NCBI RefSeq assembly: GCF_000025185.1 | Contig: NC_013720.1 | Coordinates: 806,001-870,000, forward strand | Length of the DNA stretch: 64,000 nucleotides | DNA from: Pirellula staleyi DSM 6068 | GTDB taxonomy: Bacteria > Planctomycetota > Planctomycetia > Pirellulales > Pirellulaceae | Direction of reading: 5' to 3' | Shown: piece after piece, positions 6,903 to 15,377 of the stretch | Position numbering within the stretch: position 1 is the first letter of the stretch | Layout of the letters: each line of letters begins with the position of its first letter | The notes under the pieces: generated by a model | The model's database searches: none | The model's input: only the letters and a program-made list of their open reading frames with translations | What the model was told of the DNA's origin: nothing | Translations under genes and position numbers: made by a program

Positions 6903-8274
6903 TCCCCTCGCGAGCTACTGCCCCCACGTGCCATGGCCACGTCAGCGCGACTTCTTGAAACGCTCGAGTCGCGAAGCGCTCTTCGGCGGCGCTGCAGGTG
7001 GTGGTAAGAGCGAGGCGCTCTTGATGGCGGCTCTGCAGTTTGTCGATGTGCCGGGCTATGCAGCGCTCATTTTGCGACGCGATACGCGACGACTCGAACT
7101 CCCTGGCGGGCTCATACCACGATCGCACGAGTGGCTGCAAAACACCAGCGCTCGGTGGAGCGCGATTCGCAAAACATGGCTTTTTCCCACGGAAAACGAG
7201 CCTGCGACGATCGCGTTTGGCTATCTCAGCAGTCCCGATGACAAGTATCGTTACGCCAGTAGCGAGTTTCAGTTCATCGGCTTTGATGAGCTGACGGAGT
7301 TTCCGGAAGACGACTATTTGTTCCTCTTCAGTCGCTTGCGGCGAACGCGCGATTTGCCTGTGCCGCTTCGGATGCGCGCGGCGAGTAATCCAGGCAATCG
7401 TGGTCATCAGTGGGTGAAGCAGCGGTTCATTACACGCGAAGCGATGGAGGCTGCCTCTCGCGCACGCGATGAGCAACTCGCCACGTCGAACGATCTGTTT
7501 TGGAACGAAGGTCGCGCGTACTTGCCTTCACGCATCATCGACAATCCATCGCTCGATCGCGCGAGCTACCTGGAAAGTCTCTCGCACTTGCCACGCTTGA
7601 TTCGCGAACGTCTGCTGCATGGCGACTGGAGCGTGCAAGAGGACTCGCTGATTCGCGCAAACTGGCTCCGCTACTTCACGCACCTGCATGGGATGCTGCA
7701 CTTCGAAGGTGGTGTGCTCGGCGAGCGGGCCGCGATACATGAACGCGATTGTCAGCGGTTCATGACGATCGACCCCGCTGGTACGAGTGAAGATCGAGCC
7801 CGGGAATCCCGCAGTGGAACTCGCTGCTATAGCGTGCTACAGATTTGGGATTTAGCCCGCCAATCGCGGGGGGAACTACTATTTTTGCGTCATCAGGTTC
7901 GCGCGCGATTGGGCTTCGATGAACTTTGCCATACGATTCGTCAGCTGCACCAGCAGTACGCGCCGCAGAAGATCTGGATTGAGAACGAGAAGCTCGGTCA
8001 GGCGGCTGTCGATGTGCTTCGAAGAGAATTGCCAATCGCGACGATTGCTACCCGTGGACGCGATAAAGTAACTCGCGCGGCGAGGCTCATCACGAAGCTC
8101 GAGCGACGTGAAATTTTACTGCCGAGTGAGATGCTCCCCTGGAAGCAATCGCTGGAAGCGGAAATGCTCACCTGGACCGGACAAACGAGCGAGCCCTCCG
8201 ACCAGATCGATGCCGCTGCCTACGCCGCAGAAATCGCCAGTGAGAAGCGCGCCGCTGTGGTGCTAATGGGTTAG
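6778..8274 (+). CDS. Phage terminase large subunit (packaging ATPase and nuclease)
   Basis: 498 residues, full length for the family. ATPase domain: Walker A GGAAGGGKSE (70-79), Walker B FIGFDE (166-171) with the catalytic Glu, and motif III ASNPGNRGH (202-210). RNase H-like nuclease domain: MTIDPAGTSED (first Asp at 332), IWIENEKLGQ (Glu at 402/404) and DQIDAAAYAAE (Asp at 478). All catalytic acids are present, so it looks functional. The ATG at 6778 lies 125 bp inside the small subunit gene; no later start precedes Walker A. No portal, protease, capsid or tail gene follows: the next gene is on the other strand after 18 bp. Confidence 0.92.
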   Translation: MQPLWNLSNDDWQSIASWSSHASETEQQQLVELILGRSLATDPLASYCPHVPWPRQRDFLKRSSREALFGGAAGGGKSEALLMAALQFVDVPGYAALILRRDTRRLELPGGLIPRSHEWLQNTSARWSAIRKTWLFPTENEPATIAFGYLSSPDDKYRYASSEFQFIGFDELTEFPEDDYLFLFSRLRRTRDLPVPLRMRAASNPGNRGHQWVKQRFITREAMEAASRARDEQLATSNDLFWNEGRAYLPSRIIDNPSLDRASYLESLSHLPRLIRERLLHGDWSVQEDSLIRANWLRYFTHLHGMLHFEGGVLGERAAIHERDCQRFMTIDPAGTSEDRARESRSGTRCYSVLQIWDLARQSRGELLFLRHQVRARLGFDELCHTIRQLHQQYAPQKIWIENEKLGQAAVDVLRRELPIATIATRGRDKVTRAARLITKLERREILLPSEMLPWKQSLEAEMLTWTGQTSEPSDQIDAAAYAAEIASEKRAAVVLMG

Positions 8275-8292
8275 CACTCAGCCAACTGCTCG

Positions 8293-10425
8293 CTATTTTT
8301 TATCGTCGCTGTCGCCCAGGCCGAGTCGTGTCAGCCAGCGACCGCGCGGTTGTTTTTTGTTCTTATCGTTGGCATTGTTGTCGCCAGCCTGTGCGCCGCC
8401 ACGATCGCGATCAAATGTTTGCAAACGTTCCTCGAGCTCGGCCCGATCGCGCGCCAGCTTGGCACGTTCGAGAGAGATTTCGAGTTCCATTTTCATGTGC
8501 TGCTGACGACACGACTCTTGCAGTTGTTGCAAGTTTTCGCGCTCTTGCTTGATCAGCTCATCGGAATCGAGCATGCCGGCAATCGCAGCGGCACCAACTG
8601 CCAAACCGCCAATGCTGCCCGATTGATTTTCGAGTAAACGTCGCAGTTCTTCGATTTCGCGATCCCGCTCGGCAATCTCATTGTTCTTCTCGGCGATCGC
8701 GCGGTCGGTCGACTCAATCGCTTGTTTTACCGTGAGTTTATCCGCTTTTTGCTGCGGATCATGCTCGTCGTAATCGTTCTCGAGTTGCTCGAGCAGACGT
8801 TTCTTTTGCGCTTCCCAGTCCATGCCGGTCGACGAAACAACTTTCGCAGGACCACTGCCGCCATCCTTGTGCGCCTTGGTCAACTGCTGCTGTAGATCGT
8901 CGTTCTTTTTGCGCAGTTCGCGCAGATCGGCGGTCGCCATTTCGAGACGTCGTCGCAGGTCGTCGATCGCGGTGCCATCGCTCGCAGCCTCGCTCGCGCT
9001 ACGACCACCTTGCAATGCTTCGGCGAGTTGCTCGCGCAGTTCGCGATTCTCTTCCGACAGCTGAGAAATCTGTTCTTCCAGATGACCGGTGTCGACTTCG
9101 AGACTCTGCGAAGCTCGCTGCTGCATCGCAAAGCGACGCTCTTGCTCGTCGAGTTCGCGCTCTTGCTTCTCGAGTTTCGTTTGCAGCAGATGTTGCTCGG
9201 CCAGCAGTGTGGCGTGGGCCACTTCGACCTTCTGGCGCTCGAGGCGCGCTTCGGTCAGTTGCTTGGCTAGATCGTCACGCTCGGTTGCTGCTGCGACCCG
9301 TTCTTTGCGAAGTTCGTCTTCACGACCGCGAGCCCGCTCGAGTTCTTGAGCTCGTTCGTCGAGCTGCTGCTGTCGATCCTTCAGCTGCTCGCGCAGCAAG
9401 TTCACTTCCGCCAGTTGATCGCGCAGTTGGTCGCGCACTTGCTGCGATTCGTCGAGCTTTTCGCGGAGCGAATCGAAACGATCCTGCAGCTGCGTCAAGC
9501 GATTTTGCAGCTCGGAATCAGCGATATTTCCAGCGTTTCCGCTACTTGTTTGCTCGCGTGAACGGGCAATCTCGATCTCTGCTTGAGCTTCTTTTTTACG
9601 CACCTTCAGCTGCTGCGCGATCGCCTGTCGCTGACGGTGGGTGTGCTGCTCGCGCAGTTTCAGATCGCGTTCGCGAGCTTCGATCGTGCGGGCGAGCTCG
9701 TTGACTTGGGCCTCGCGCGAGGCGAGTGATTGTTCGGTTTGCTGCGTGAGTTCGCGGAGCGATTCGAGGTCGGCCTCGAGCTGCACGCGATCGGCTTCGA
9801 GCGCTGCTGAAGCTTCGTCGAGGTTCGCTTGCCGGGCTCGCACTTCGGCATCAAGCGCGTCGACAGCCGCCTCGCGCCGCGCCAGTTGCTCGAGCTGCTC
9901 ATACGAACTCTTGGTGGTCGTAGCGAGCGAGTCGGCCCGCTCATCGAGCTGCGACAGTCGCAGGCTCAAGCTACTGAAGAGTTCCTCTTGTCGCGCCAGC
10001 AAGGCATCGTGCGACTGGCTGAGGTGCGACGCTTGCCCCGCGAGTTCAGCGCTCTTTTGATCGAGCTCGGCACTGCGCCGCACAAGTTCTTCCTGCCGGG
10101 CTTCCAGTTCCGCGCGACGTCTGGCGAGATCTTCTTCGCGCGTTTGCGAACTTCCGGCGTCCCGCGCCAGTTCATCGCGCTCGCGCTGCAGGTTCGCTTC
10201 GAGGTGCGCCAGTTCCGCGCGCTGACGCTCGAGCTTCTGCTGCTCGCTTGTCGCGGTTCGGGAAAGATCGGAGAGCTCGGTCTCGAGTTTCCGACGGAGG
10301 TCGGCCAGCCGCGTCCGCTGCGCCAGCGACATTTCGCGCGCACGCTGACGATGAGCGTGAAGTGACCGAGCAAGTTCGCTCGACCATTTCTCGGCGGGAG
10401 GTGCCTCGCGGAGTTGTTCGTCCAT
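8293..10425 (-). CDS. Long coiled-coil protein of unknown function
   Basis: 710 residues from the ATG at 10425; a longer TTG-started frame adds 21 unlikely residues. Almost the whole length is heptad-patterned and rich in Glu, Arg, Gln, Leu and Ala (for example RRKLETELSDLSRTATSEQQ, ELAHLEANLQRERDELARDA), so a rod-like cytoskeletal or scaffolding protein is likely. Near residue 590 there is a short Gly/Ala-rich break (SGSIGGLAVGAAAIAGMLDS), and the C-terminus is basic then acidic (KKQPRGRWLTRLGLGDSDDK). No signal peptide or catalytic domain is seen. Planctomycetes encode many such proteins; a structural role in cell shape or compartmentation is only a guess. It is convergent with the terminase gene. 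Confidence 0.85.
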   Translation of the reverse strand: MDEQLREAPPAEKWSSELARSLHAHRQRAREMSLAQRTRLADLRRKLETELSDLSRTATSEQQKLERQRAELAHLEANLQRERDELARDAGSSQTREEDLARRRAELEARQEELVRRSAELDQKSAELAGQASHLSQSHDALLARQEELFSSLSLRLSQLDERADSLATTTKSSYEQLEQLARREAAVDALDAEVRARQANLDEASAALEADRVQLEADLESLRELTQQTEQSLASREAQVNELARTIEARERDLKLREQHTHRQRQAIAQQLKVRKKEAQAEIEIARSREQTSSGNAGNIADSELQNRLTQLQDRFDSLREKLDESQQVRDQLRDQLAEVNLLREQLKDRQQQLDERAQELERARGREDELRKERVAAATERDDLAKQLTEARLERQKVEVAHATLLAEQHLLQTKLEKQERELDEQERRFAMQQRASQSLEVDTGHLEEQISQLSEENRELREQLAEALQGGRSASEAASDGTAIDDLRRRLEMATADLRELRKKNDDLQQQLTKAHKDGGSGPAKVVSSTGMDWEAQKKRLLEQLENDYDEHDPQQKADKLTVKQAIESTDRAIAEKNNEIAERDREIEELRRLLENQSGSIGGLAVGAAAIAGMLDSDELIKQERENLQQLQESCRQQHMKMELEISLERAKLARDRAELEERLQTFDRDRGGAQAGDNNANDKNKKQPRGRWLTRLGLGDSDDKK

Positions 10426-10702
10426 GGTGATTCCAAATCGGCCTGGGCAAGCACTTCGAAGTGGCGCAAAGGGGTGACGCTCGACCAACTGCCAGCAGAC
10501 ATCACGACATGTCGGTCTGGCGAATCATCGGGCGTGGCGAAAGTTTGCCTGCCTAGGGTTCTATAGGTCGCATCCGTCGAGCGGTCAAAACCAACCGACG
10601 AAACGGGTGCCGATTGTGCCGAACGTGCCGCTTTCCGGGGATAAAATTACGTTTCCTGCCCCCACACCACCCACCAGAGCCCCCGCCCTGCGGGGATTCG
10701 CG

Positions 10703-10731
10703 TTGTCGCGCGCCGCAGAAAGGCCTATACT
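10703..10731 (+). promoter_or_regulatory. Candidate sigma70-type promoter of the PAS-GAF gene
   Basis: TTGTCG (10703-10708) and TATACT (10726-10731) are separated by 17 bp and lie 45 bp before the TTG start of the next gene. They match the consensus boxes at 4/6 and 5/6. The rest of the interval 10426-10775 shows no gene. Confidence 0.45.
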
Positions 10732-10775
10732 GAAGCGTCTCGACTCTCGGCGACTCGCTCTCGAAGGAGTTTCGG

Positions 10776-12509
10776 TTGTCTGTCAGGCGCAGGATTCTGT
10801 TTGTCTGCAGTCCGCATCGACCGGCTGATGCTTTACCGTCCGAATTGCGTAGCAACTCGGAAGTGGTGGAAGTTCATCATCCGCTGCGGGCCATCGCGAG
10901 ATTGATGCGCGAGAAGTTCGATGGCGTGTACGTCGCCGCTGAACATTTCAACGAAGCAGTCCGACTCGGACGCCTCCTCGAAAACGATCGCATCCTTGAA
11001 GGGATGCCCGATGCCGTCGCGCTCCTCGATGCCGATAGCACCATCCTCTGGGCCAACGAACGACTTCGCAGCTGGAGTCATCGGGGCAACATCGTCGGCG
11101 AAAGCTTCTTCCAGGCACTCAGCAATCCCGAAGTGGTCGGCTCCGAGCTCACCCCCTTCACGTCGGCGGTGCGACTCAACCGCGCCACAACCTCGACCCT
11201 GAAGACGAGCGACGGCCGCTACCTGCATCTCCACGCCGCCCCGGTCACCGATCCAAAAGAAAACACACGCCACCTGGTGGTCACCGCGCGCGATGTCACC
11301 GTCGAAACGCAGCAGCAGCAAAAACTGCACGCCATTCAGGATGCTGGTCGCGAACTGGCCGACCTGAAGCCCGACGAAATTTTCGACATGCCGATCGAAC
11401 AGCGCGTCGATCTGCTCAAAGCCAACATTCTGCACTGTACGAAAGATCTGCTGAAATTCGACGTCGTCGAGATTCGCCTGATCGACGAGAAGAACAACCA
11501 GCTCGTCCCGCTGCTCGAAATGGGAATGGACCCCGAAGCAGCCAATCGCATTCTCTACGCCGATAAAGAACGTAACGGTGTCACCGGATTTGTCGCGGCG
11601 ACCGGCAAGAGCTACCTCTGCGAAGATACCGCCAGCGATCCGATGTACCTGCAAGGGGTGAAGGACGCCAAGAGCTCCCTCACCGTTCCGCTAAAACTGC
11701 ACAACGAAGTGATCGGCACGTTCAACGTCGAAAGCCCCCAGCCGGGCGCTTTTTCCGACAGCGATCTGCAGTTCCTCGAGATTTTCTGCCGCGATCTGGC
11801 GGTCTCGCTCAACACACTACAGCTCCTCGCCGCGCAGCGTGCCAACGCTTGCCAAGAGAGTGTCGAAGCGATTCATAGCGAAGTCGCACTGCCGATCGAC
11901 GAGATCCTGAGCGACGCCATTTTCGTCACCGAGCGCACCGAGGGACTCCCTCCCGAAATGCAAGCGCGGCTGCAAACGATTTTGCGAAACGCCCGCGATA
12001 TCAAACGGGTGATTCAAAACGTCGGCCGCAAAATGGCCCCCGCCGACGCTGTCCCCGCCGCTCAGCATACCCAGCAGCGCCCCAAACTGGTCGGTCGCCG
12101 TGTGCTGGTGGTCGATGCCGAACAAGCGGTCCGCAGCAGTGCCCACGCGCTCCTGGAACGCTACGGCTGTGTTGTCGAAACCGCCCAGCGCGGAGCTGAA
12201 GCCGAAATGCTCTACCAGCATTCGCTCCGCGATGGCCGCTACGACGTCGTCCTCACTGGCACCAAGCTCCCCGACATGAGCGGCTACGACCTGATGATGC
12301 GACTCAAGCGGATGGTCGACCCCGTTCCGCTGATCCTGATGAGCGAGTTCGGCTGGGACGCCGGTCACACCCTCGTCAAAGCGCGCCAAGCGGGACTCCA
12401 CACGCGCGGCAACATCATGAAGCCCTTCATCCTGCCGCAACTGCTCGACACCGTCGAGGTGATCATCGAATGGTCCCTCCTCCCCATCGAAGCCCCCGCC
12501 CAAGCCTAA
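10776..12509 (+). CDS. PAS-GAF signalling protein with a degenerate receiver domain
   Basis: 577 residues from a TTG start, supported by AAGGAG 6 bp upstream. Order: residues 5-70 look like a worn receiver-like fold (RRILFVCSPHRPADAL); 75-180 are PAS (MPDAVALLDADSTILWANER); 205-350 are GAF (NGVTGFVAATGKSYLCEDTA, SLTVPLKLHNEVIGTFNVES); 360-420 are helical, in the place of a HisKA domain but without a recognisable phospho-His box; 441-565 are a receiver. In the last, the phosphoacceptor Asp is replaced by Gly (VVLTGTKLPDMSG, residue 495) and the second pocket acid by Ala (VVDAEQ), while the Lys in IMKPF (549) remains. Phosphotransfer is therefore unlikely, and it probably works by ligand or protein binding. 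Confidence 0.85.
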   Translation: MSVRRRILFVCSPHRPADALPSELRSNSEVVEVHHPLRAIARLMREKFDGVYVAAEHFNEAVRLGRLLENDRILEGMPDAVALLDADSTILWANERLRSWSHRGNIVGESFFQALSNPEVVGSELTPFTSAVRLNRATTSTLKTSDGRYLHLHAAPVTDPKENTRHLVVTARDVTVETQQQQKLHAIQDAGRELADLKPDEIFDMPIEQRVDLLKANILHCTKDLLKFDVVEIRLIDEKNNQLVPLLEMGMDPEAANRILYADKERNGVTGFVAATGKSYLCEDTASDPMYLQGVKDAKSSLTVPLKLHNEVIGTFNVESPQPGAFSDSDLQFLEIFCRDLAVSLNTLQLLAAQRANACQESVEAIHSEVALPIDEILSDAIFVTERTEGLPPEMQARLQTILRNARDIKRVIQNVGRKMAPADAVPAAQHTQQRPKLVGRRVLVVDAEQAVRSSAHALLERYGCVVETAQRGAEAEMLYQHSLRDGRYDVVLTGTKLPDMSGYDLMMRLKRMVDPVPLILMSEFGWDAGHTLVKARQAGLHTRGNIMKPFILPQLLDTVEVIIEWSLLPIEAPAQA

Positions 12510-12537
12510 TCGCCGGTTCCACCAGCCACGCCTGGGG

Positions 12538-12560
12538 CACTGCTGGCTTGTCCAGCAGTG
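12538..12560. repeat. Intergenic hairpin family R1, copy 1
   Basis: Arms CACTGCTGG and CCAGCAGTG with loop CTTGT form a perfect 9-bp inverted repeat. The preceding 25 bp (CCGGTTCCACCAGCCACGCC and flank) recur before copy 2 at 12647-12669. Further copies lie at 18213, 20186 (partial), 31825 and 59508. Confidence 0.8.
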
Positions 12561-12646
12561 TGAGGCTCCATCGCAGCGCGACATTCATTGATCTTCGAAT
12601 TGCCCCCCTTTTCGTAGGGCCGGTTCCACAGGCCACGCCTGGGTGG

Positions 12647-12669
12647 CACTGCTGGCTTGTCCAGCAGTG
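12647..12669. repeat. Intergenic hairpin family R1, copy 2, preceded by a GTAGG hairpin
   Basis: Same arms and loop as copy 1. It is preceded at 12614-12635 by GTAGGGCCGGTTCCACAGGC, a member of the GTAGG hairpin family. The two modules therefore form a composite block repeated twice in this interval. Confidence 0.8.
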
Positions 12670-12710
12670 TGAACCGCAGCTGAGGATGACATTAACCGCT
12701 AGACGGCGCA

Positions 12711-12883
12711 GTAGGTCACGGTCCCCTCTCAGGGACCTGACAATGCCGAGCGCCACTATTCTGACAAACGCCAATTGCTTCCCATCTGCCGAATCGGTCG
12801 CAATAAACCGATCGAAGCATCAACCGTCAATCCAAAGGCTAGGCGAACTCCTGTCAGCTCCCTGAGAGGGGAACTGACCTACG
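12711..12883. repeat. MITE-like element, copy 1 (about 173 bp)
   Basis: The ends are inverted repeats: GTAGGTCACGGTCCCCTCTC at the left, and at the right the complement of a near-identical sequence (TCCCTGAGAGGGGAACTGAC followed by CTAC). The interior contains GCCGAGCGCCACTATTCTG and GAAGCATCAACC, shared with copy 2 at 14292-14479. No coding capacity is seen. The interval 12510-13022 holds only these repeats and no supported gene. Confidence 0.7.
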
Positions 12884-13022
12884 ACACTGACCTACGCATC
12901 TCTCGATCGCCTTCCCTCTCGTCATTTCTCACACAATCCGAACAAACTGAGCCTGGCAATATGCTACTCTTCCGTAGCCAACTTCTGCCCCCTAACCTCT
13001 CCCCCCTGGCCCCTCCCTCGCC

Positions 13023-14210
13023 ATGTCTCCCGCATCACAAATGCTGCTGCTTGTCGCTTCGCTCGTGGGGCACGGCGCGCTATTGGTCTGGTGCTACAAC
13101 CGACTGCATGCCCTCGACTGGTCTCGCTCGCGCGTGAAGCTCATCGAGCGCACCATCCTGCTCGTCAGCCTCTTGCTCGCGCTGGTTCATCTAGCGCTCG
13201 CTGCCGATCGCGAGCTCTGGCTCGATCTCGGTCTGCTGGCCCATCCGACCTGGGGACTCGACGATATCCTGCTCACGATCTACCCCCTCACAGGTCTCGT
13301 CGCCCTGCTCGTCGCGATCCCCCAGTGGCTCCTGCCGAAGCTAAACGTCGGGCCCCCCGCGATCCTCGTCGCACATACCCAACGGCGCCTCGATCTGCGA
13401 CAAGAACTTCAGCCTCTTCCCCTCGGCACGTCGCGCGGCCGATTCGCTGCTGCGATTCCCTTCACCGAAATCCTGCAGTTGCAAATCGAGCGCAAAACGA
13501 TTCGTGTCCCGCACCTTCCCGCCGAGCTCGCTGGTCTCACGATCGCGCATCTCTCCGACCTGCATCTGATCGGCGATCTGACCGAAACTTTCTTCTCGCG
13601 GATCGTCGACGAAACCCTCGCCCTCGATGCCGACCTGATCGTGATCACCGGCGACATCCTCGAGCAAGAGCGCTGCTTCGATTGGCTCCCTGGCACGCTC
13701 GGCCGACTCCGCGCCCGCGAAGGGGTCTACTATGTCCTTGGGAATCACGATAAACGACTCGCCGACCCAGGTGATCTGCGCCGACGACTCGACGCGCTCG
13801 GACTCACGCCGGTCGCCGGACAAACACTCCACCGCACGATTCGCGGCTGCTCGATTTCAATCTCCGGGAACGAGCTCCCCTGGTTCGGCCCCGCCCCCGA
13901 CTGCAGCAAACTCGCTAGTTCAGAGCGCCCGTTTCGGCTGCTCCTCACCCATACGCCCGACCTCTATCCCTGGGCGCGCGAGCACCAGTTCGACCTGATG
14001 CTTGCCGGCCATAATCATGGGGGGCAGATTCGCTTCCCCTACTTCGGCGCGCTCGTCACGCCGAGCCTGTTTGGGAGCCGCTATGCCGGTGGCCTCTACG
14101 ACGAAAAGCCGACCGTGCTGCACGTCAGCCGCGGCATCTCCGGCCAACATCCGCTGCGCTGGAACTGCCCTCCCGAACTTCCGCTCCTCACACTCCTGCC
14201 GCGCGAATAG
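13023..14210 (+). CDS. Membrane-anchored metallophosphoesterase
   Basis: 395 residues. The first 105 hold three membrane segments (MLLLVASLVGHGALLVW, ILLVSLLLALVHLALA, ILLTIYPLTGLVALLVAIP). The calcineurin-like core follows with all metal ligands: SDLHL (178-182), GD (210-211), GNHD (240-243), a His in LLTHTPD, and GHNHGG (about 329-334). This layout matches the YkuE/YaeI group of membrane-associated phosphoesterases, some of which act on UDP-2,3-diacylglucosamine-like lipids or phospholipids (family knowledge); the substrate here is not determined. The catalytic domain should lie on the cytoplasmic face or just outside the membrane. The gene stands alone between two repeat-rich intervals. 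Confidence 0.88.
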   Translation: MSPASQMLLLVASLVGHGALLVWCYNRLHALDWSRSRVKLIERTILLVSLLLALVHLALAADRELWLDLGLLAHPTWGLDDILLTIYPLTGLVALLVAIPQWLLPKLNVGPPAILVAHTQRRLDLRQELQPLPLGTSRGRFAAAIPFTEILQLQIERKTIRVPHLPAELAGLTIAHLSDLHLIGDLTETFFSRIVDETLALDADLIVITGDILEQERCFDWLPGTLGRLRAREGVYYVLGNHDKRLADPGDLRRRLDALGLTPVAGQTLHRTIRGCSISISGNELPWFGPAPDCSKLASSERPFRLLLTHTPDLYPWAREHQFDLMLAGHNHGGQIRFPYFGALVTPSLFGSRYAGGLYDEKPTVLHVSRGISGQHPLRWNCPPELPLLTLLPRE

Positions 14211-14213
14211 CCT

Positions 14214-14238
14214 GTAGGTCAGGTACCCCGCAGCTGAC
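14214..14238. repeat. GTAGG-family hairpin
   Basis: GTAGGTCAG is followed 10 bp later by CTGAC, a short-stem member of the GTAGG hairpin family, starting 4 bp after the stop codon of the metallophosphoesterase gene. Confidence 0.55.
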
Positions 14239-14291
14239 AACGCCGAGCGCTACTCTCCTAAATACGCTCCGTTGTTATTCTGCTCGCCCCC

Positions 14292-14479
14292 GTAGGTCAC
14301 GGTCCCCTCTCAGGGACCTGACAACGCCGAGCGCTACTATTCTGTCAAACGCCGATTGCTTCCCATCCCCGAATCGCTCGCAAGCTACCCCATTGGGCGA
14401 CGCAGTTACGAAGCATCAACCATCGCTCAAAAAGCAATGCGAACTCCTGTCAGCTCCCTGTGAGGGGAACTGTCCTACG
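14292..14479. repeat. MITE-like element, copy 2 (about 188 bp)
   Basis: It begins with GTAGGTCACGGTCCCCTCTC, as in copy 1, and ends with GTCAGCTCCCTGTGAGGGGA then ACTGTCCTAC, the inverted counterpart. The interior matches copy 1 (GCCGAGCGCTACTATTCTG, GATTGCTTCCCATC, GAAGCATCAACC), with an insertion of about 15 bp. The interval 14211-14525 contains no gene. Confidence 0.7.
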
Positions 14480-14525
14480 CGAATGAACAATTACTACGGA
14501 GCAAACTTAGAGTACTTCAGCGTAC

Positions 14526-14726
14526 TCAGCCCCACCACAATCTGATTCCCAACACCTTGCAAATCACCGCTGAGGCAAGTGTGGCAATCGTTGCGAAAAT
14601 TGTGGGACTTACGGAAACTCCAAATGCCACGCTCAAGGTCACAATCACCAAGACTGCTAATGGAGTGGCACCACACAACAGGCGGAACCAAGGCGGCAAA
14701 GAATTAGGTCTCTTACGCGAGGACAT
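14526..14726 (-). CDS. Small two-pass membrane protein of unknown function
   Basis: 66 residues, ATG start. The first 15 residues are basic and proline-rich (MSSRKRPNSLPPWFR); the rest is hydrophobic, with two probable membrane segments (LLCGATPLAVLVIVTLSVAF and PTIFATIATLASAVICKVLG). Its ATG directly abuts the TAA of the preceding minus-strand gene (TAAATG), so the two are almost certainly co-translated and may form one membrane complex. Base composition is lower in GC than the flanking housekeeping genes. No family is recognised. Confidence 0.6.
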   Translation of the reverse strand: MSSRKRPNSLPPWFRLLCGATPLAVLVIVTLSVAFGVSVSPTIFATIATLASAVICKVLGIRLWWG

Positions 14727-15200
14727 TTAGATATCCTCCAAATCGACGACCTTAGAACTCAGTGATGGAATTGAGTCGAGAGCCTCAAGTCCTAGGTCTA
14801 CTTCTACCAAATGACCAGTTATGTTGGTCATCAATTCATTAATAAGTTCAGGGAGAAGCTGTGCAGCAGTTGACTTAATTCCGATTGGAGCATCGATGAC
14901 ACCGCACTCTTCGTGGTGTACACCAAACGTAAGTCTCCAGGAACCTCCCCACCTCTTAAAACTCAAAACATTATCGCCTAAACTAACTTCGACTGGCATT
15001 TTGCTGGGAAGTTGCTGTAAGAACTGTTCAACTTCCATCAACCGATTCGATAAAGCCGTCGCCTTGGACGCAAACTCTTCGGTCGAATCTTGAAGTGAGC
15101 GCAAATTCATCGCTCGCTTTTCAGCCATAATTACCCTCCAACTAGCCGCAAGGCCTGCCACAACAGCAACAATTTGAAGTGCACTTAATTGCGCAAACAA
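14727..15200 (-). CDS. Hypothetical protein with N-terminal membrane segment
   Basis: 157 residues if started at the TTG at 15200; an ATG at 15128 with GGAGG 6 bp upstream would give 133 residues. The long form begins with a plausible membrane segment (ALQIVAVVAGLAASWRVIM) but has no Shine-Dalgarno site and follows a stop codon directly, so the start is open. Next come a helical stretch (SLQDSTEEFASKATALSNRL) and a mixed domain with HHEECGVIDAP. The stop abuts the start of the small membrane protein gene. Codon use and lower GC differ from neighbours, suggesting an accessory gene pair of unknown function. Confidence 0.65.
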   Translation of the reverse strand: MFAQLSALQIVAVVAGLAASWRVIMAEKRAMNLRSLQDSTEEFASKATALSNRLMEVEQFLQQLPSKMPVEVSLGDNVLSFKRWGGSWRLTFGVHHEECGVIDAPIGIKSTAAQLLPELINELMTNITGHLVEVDLGLEALDSIPSLSSKVVDLEDI

Positions 15201-15325
15201 TTAAGATCGCCGTTTTACAACAGCAGCACTATTTAGAAAATGCTTGACCCCTTACGAGGTATTAGCAACCGCATGAGATTACCTAATCCACTGAACGCTT
15301 GTCAATTGCTGACGCCTTTTTTTTC

Positions 15326-15371
15326 GAATTCGTCAGGCTCCTTCGACAGCCAGGAGCCTCCGACGAAATTC
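15326..15371. other. Strong hairpin downstream of the phosphorylase gene
   Basis: GAATTCGTCAGGCTCCT (15326-15342) pairs with AGGAGCCTCCGACGAAATTC (15352-15371) with two bulges and a 9-nt loop. It lies just past the stop of the minus-strand phosphorylase gene. The T-run is on the wrong side for a minus-strand intrinsic terminator, so its role is uncertain. Confidence 0.5.
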
Positions 15372-15377
15372 TCCTGA

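Noticed and set aside
12510-14480. CRISPR array
   Set aside because: Repeats here are palindromic, few, and not regularly spaced with unique spacers; no cas gene is seen.
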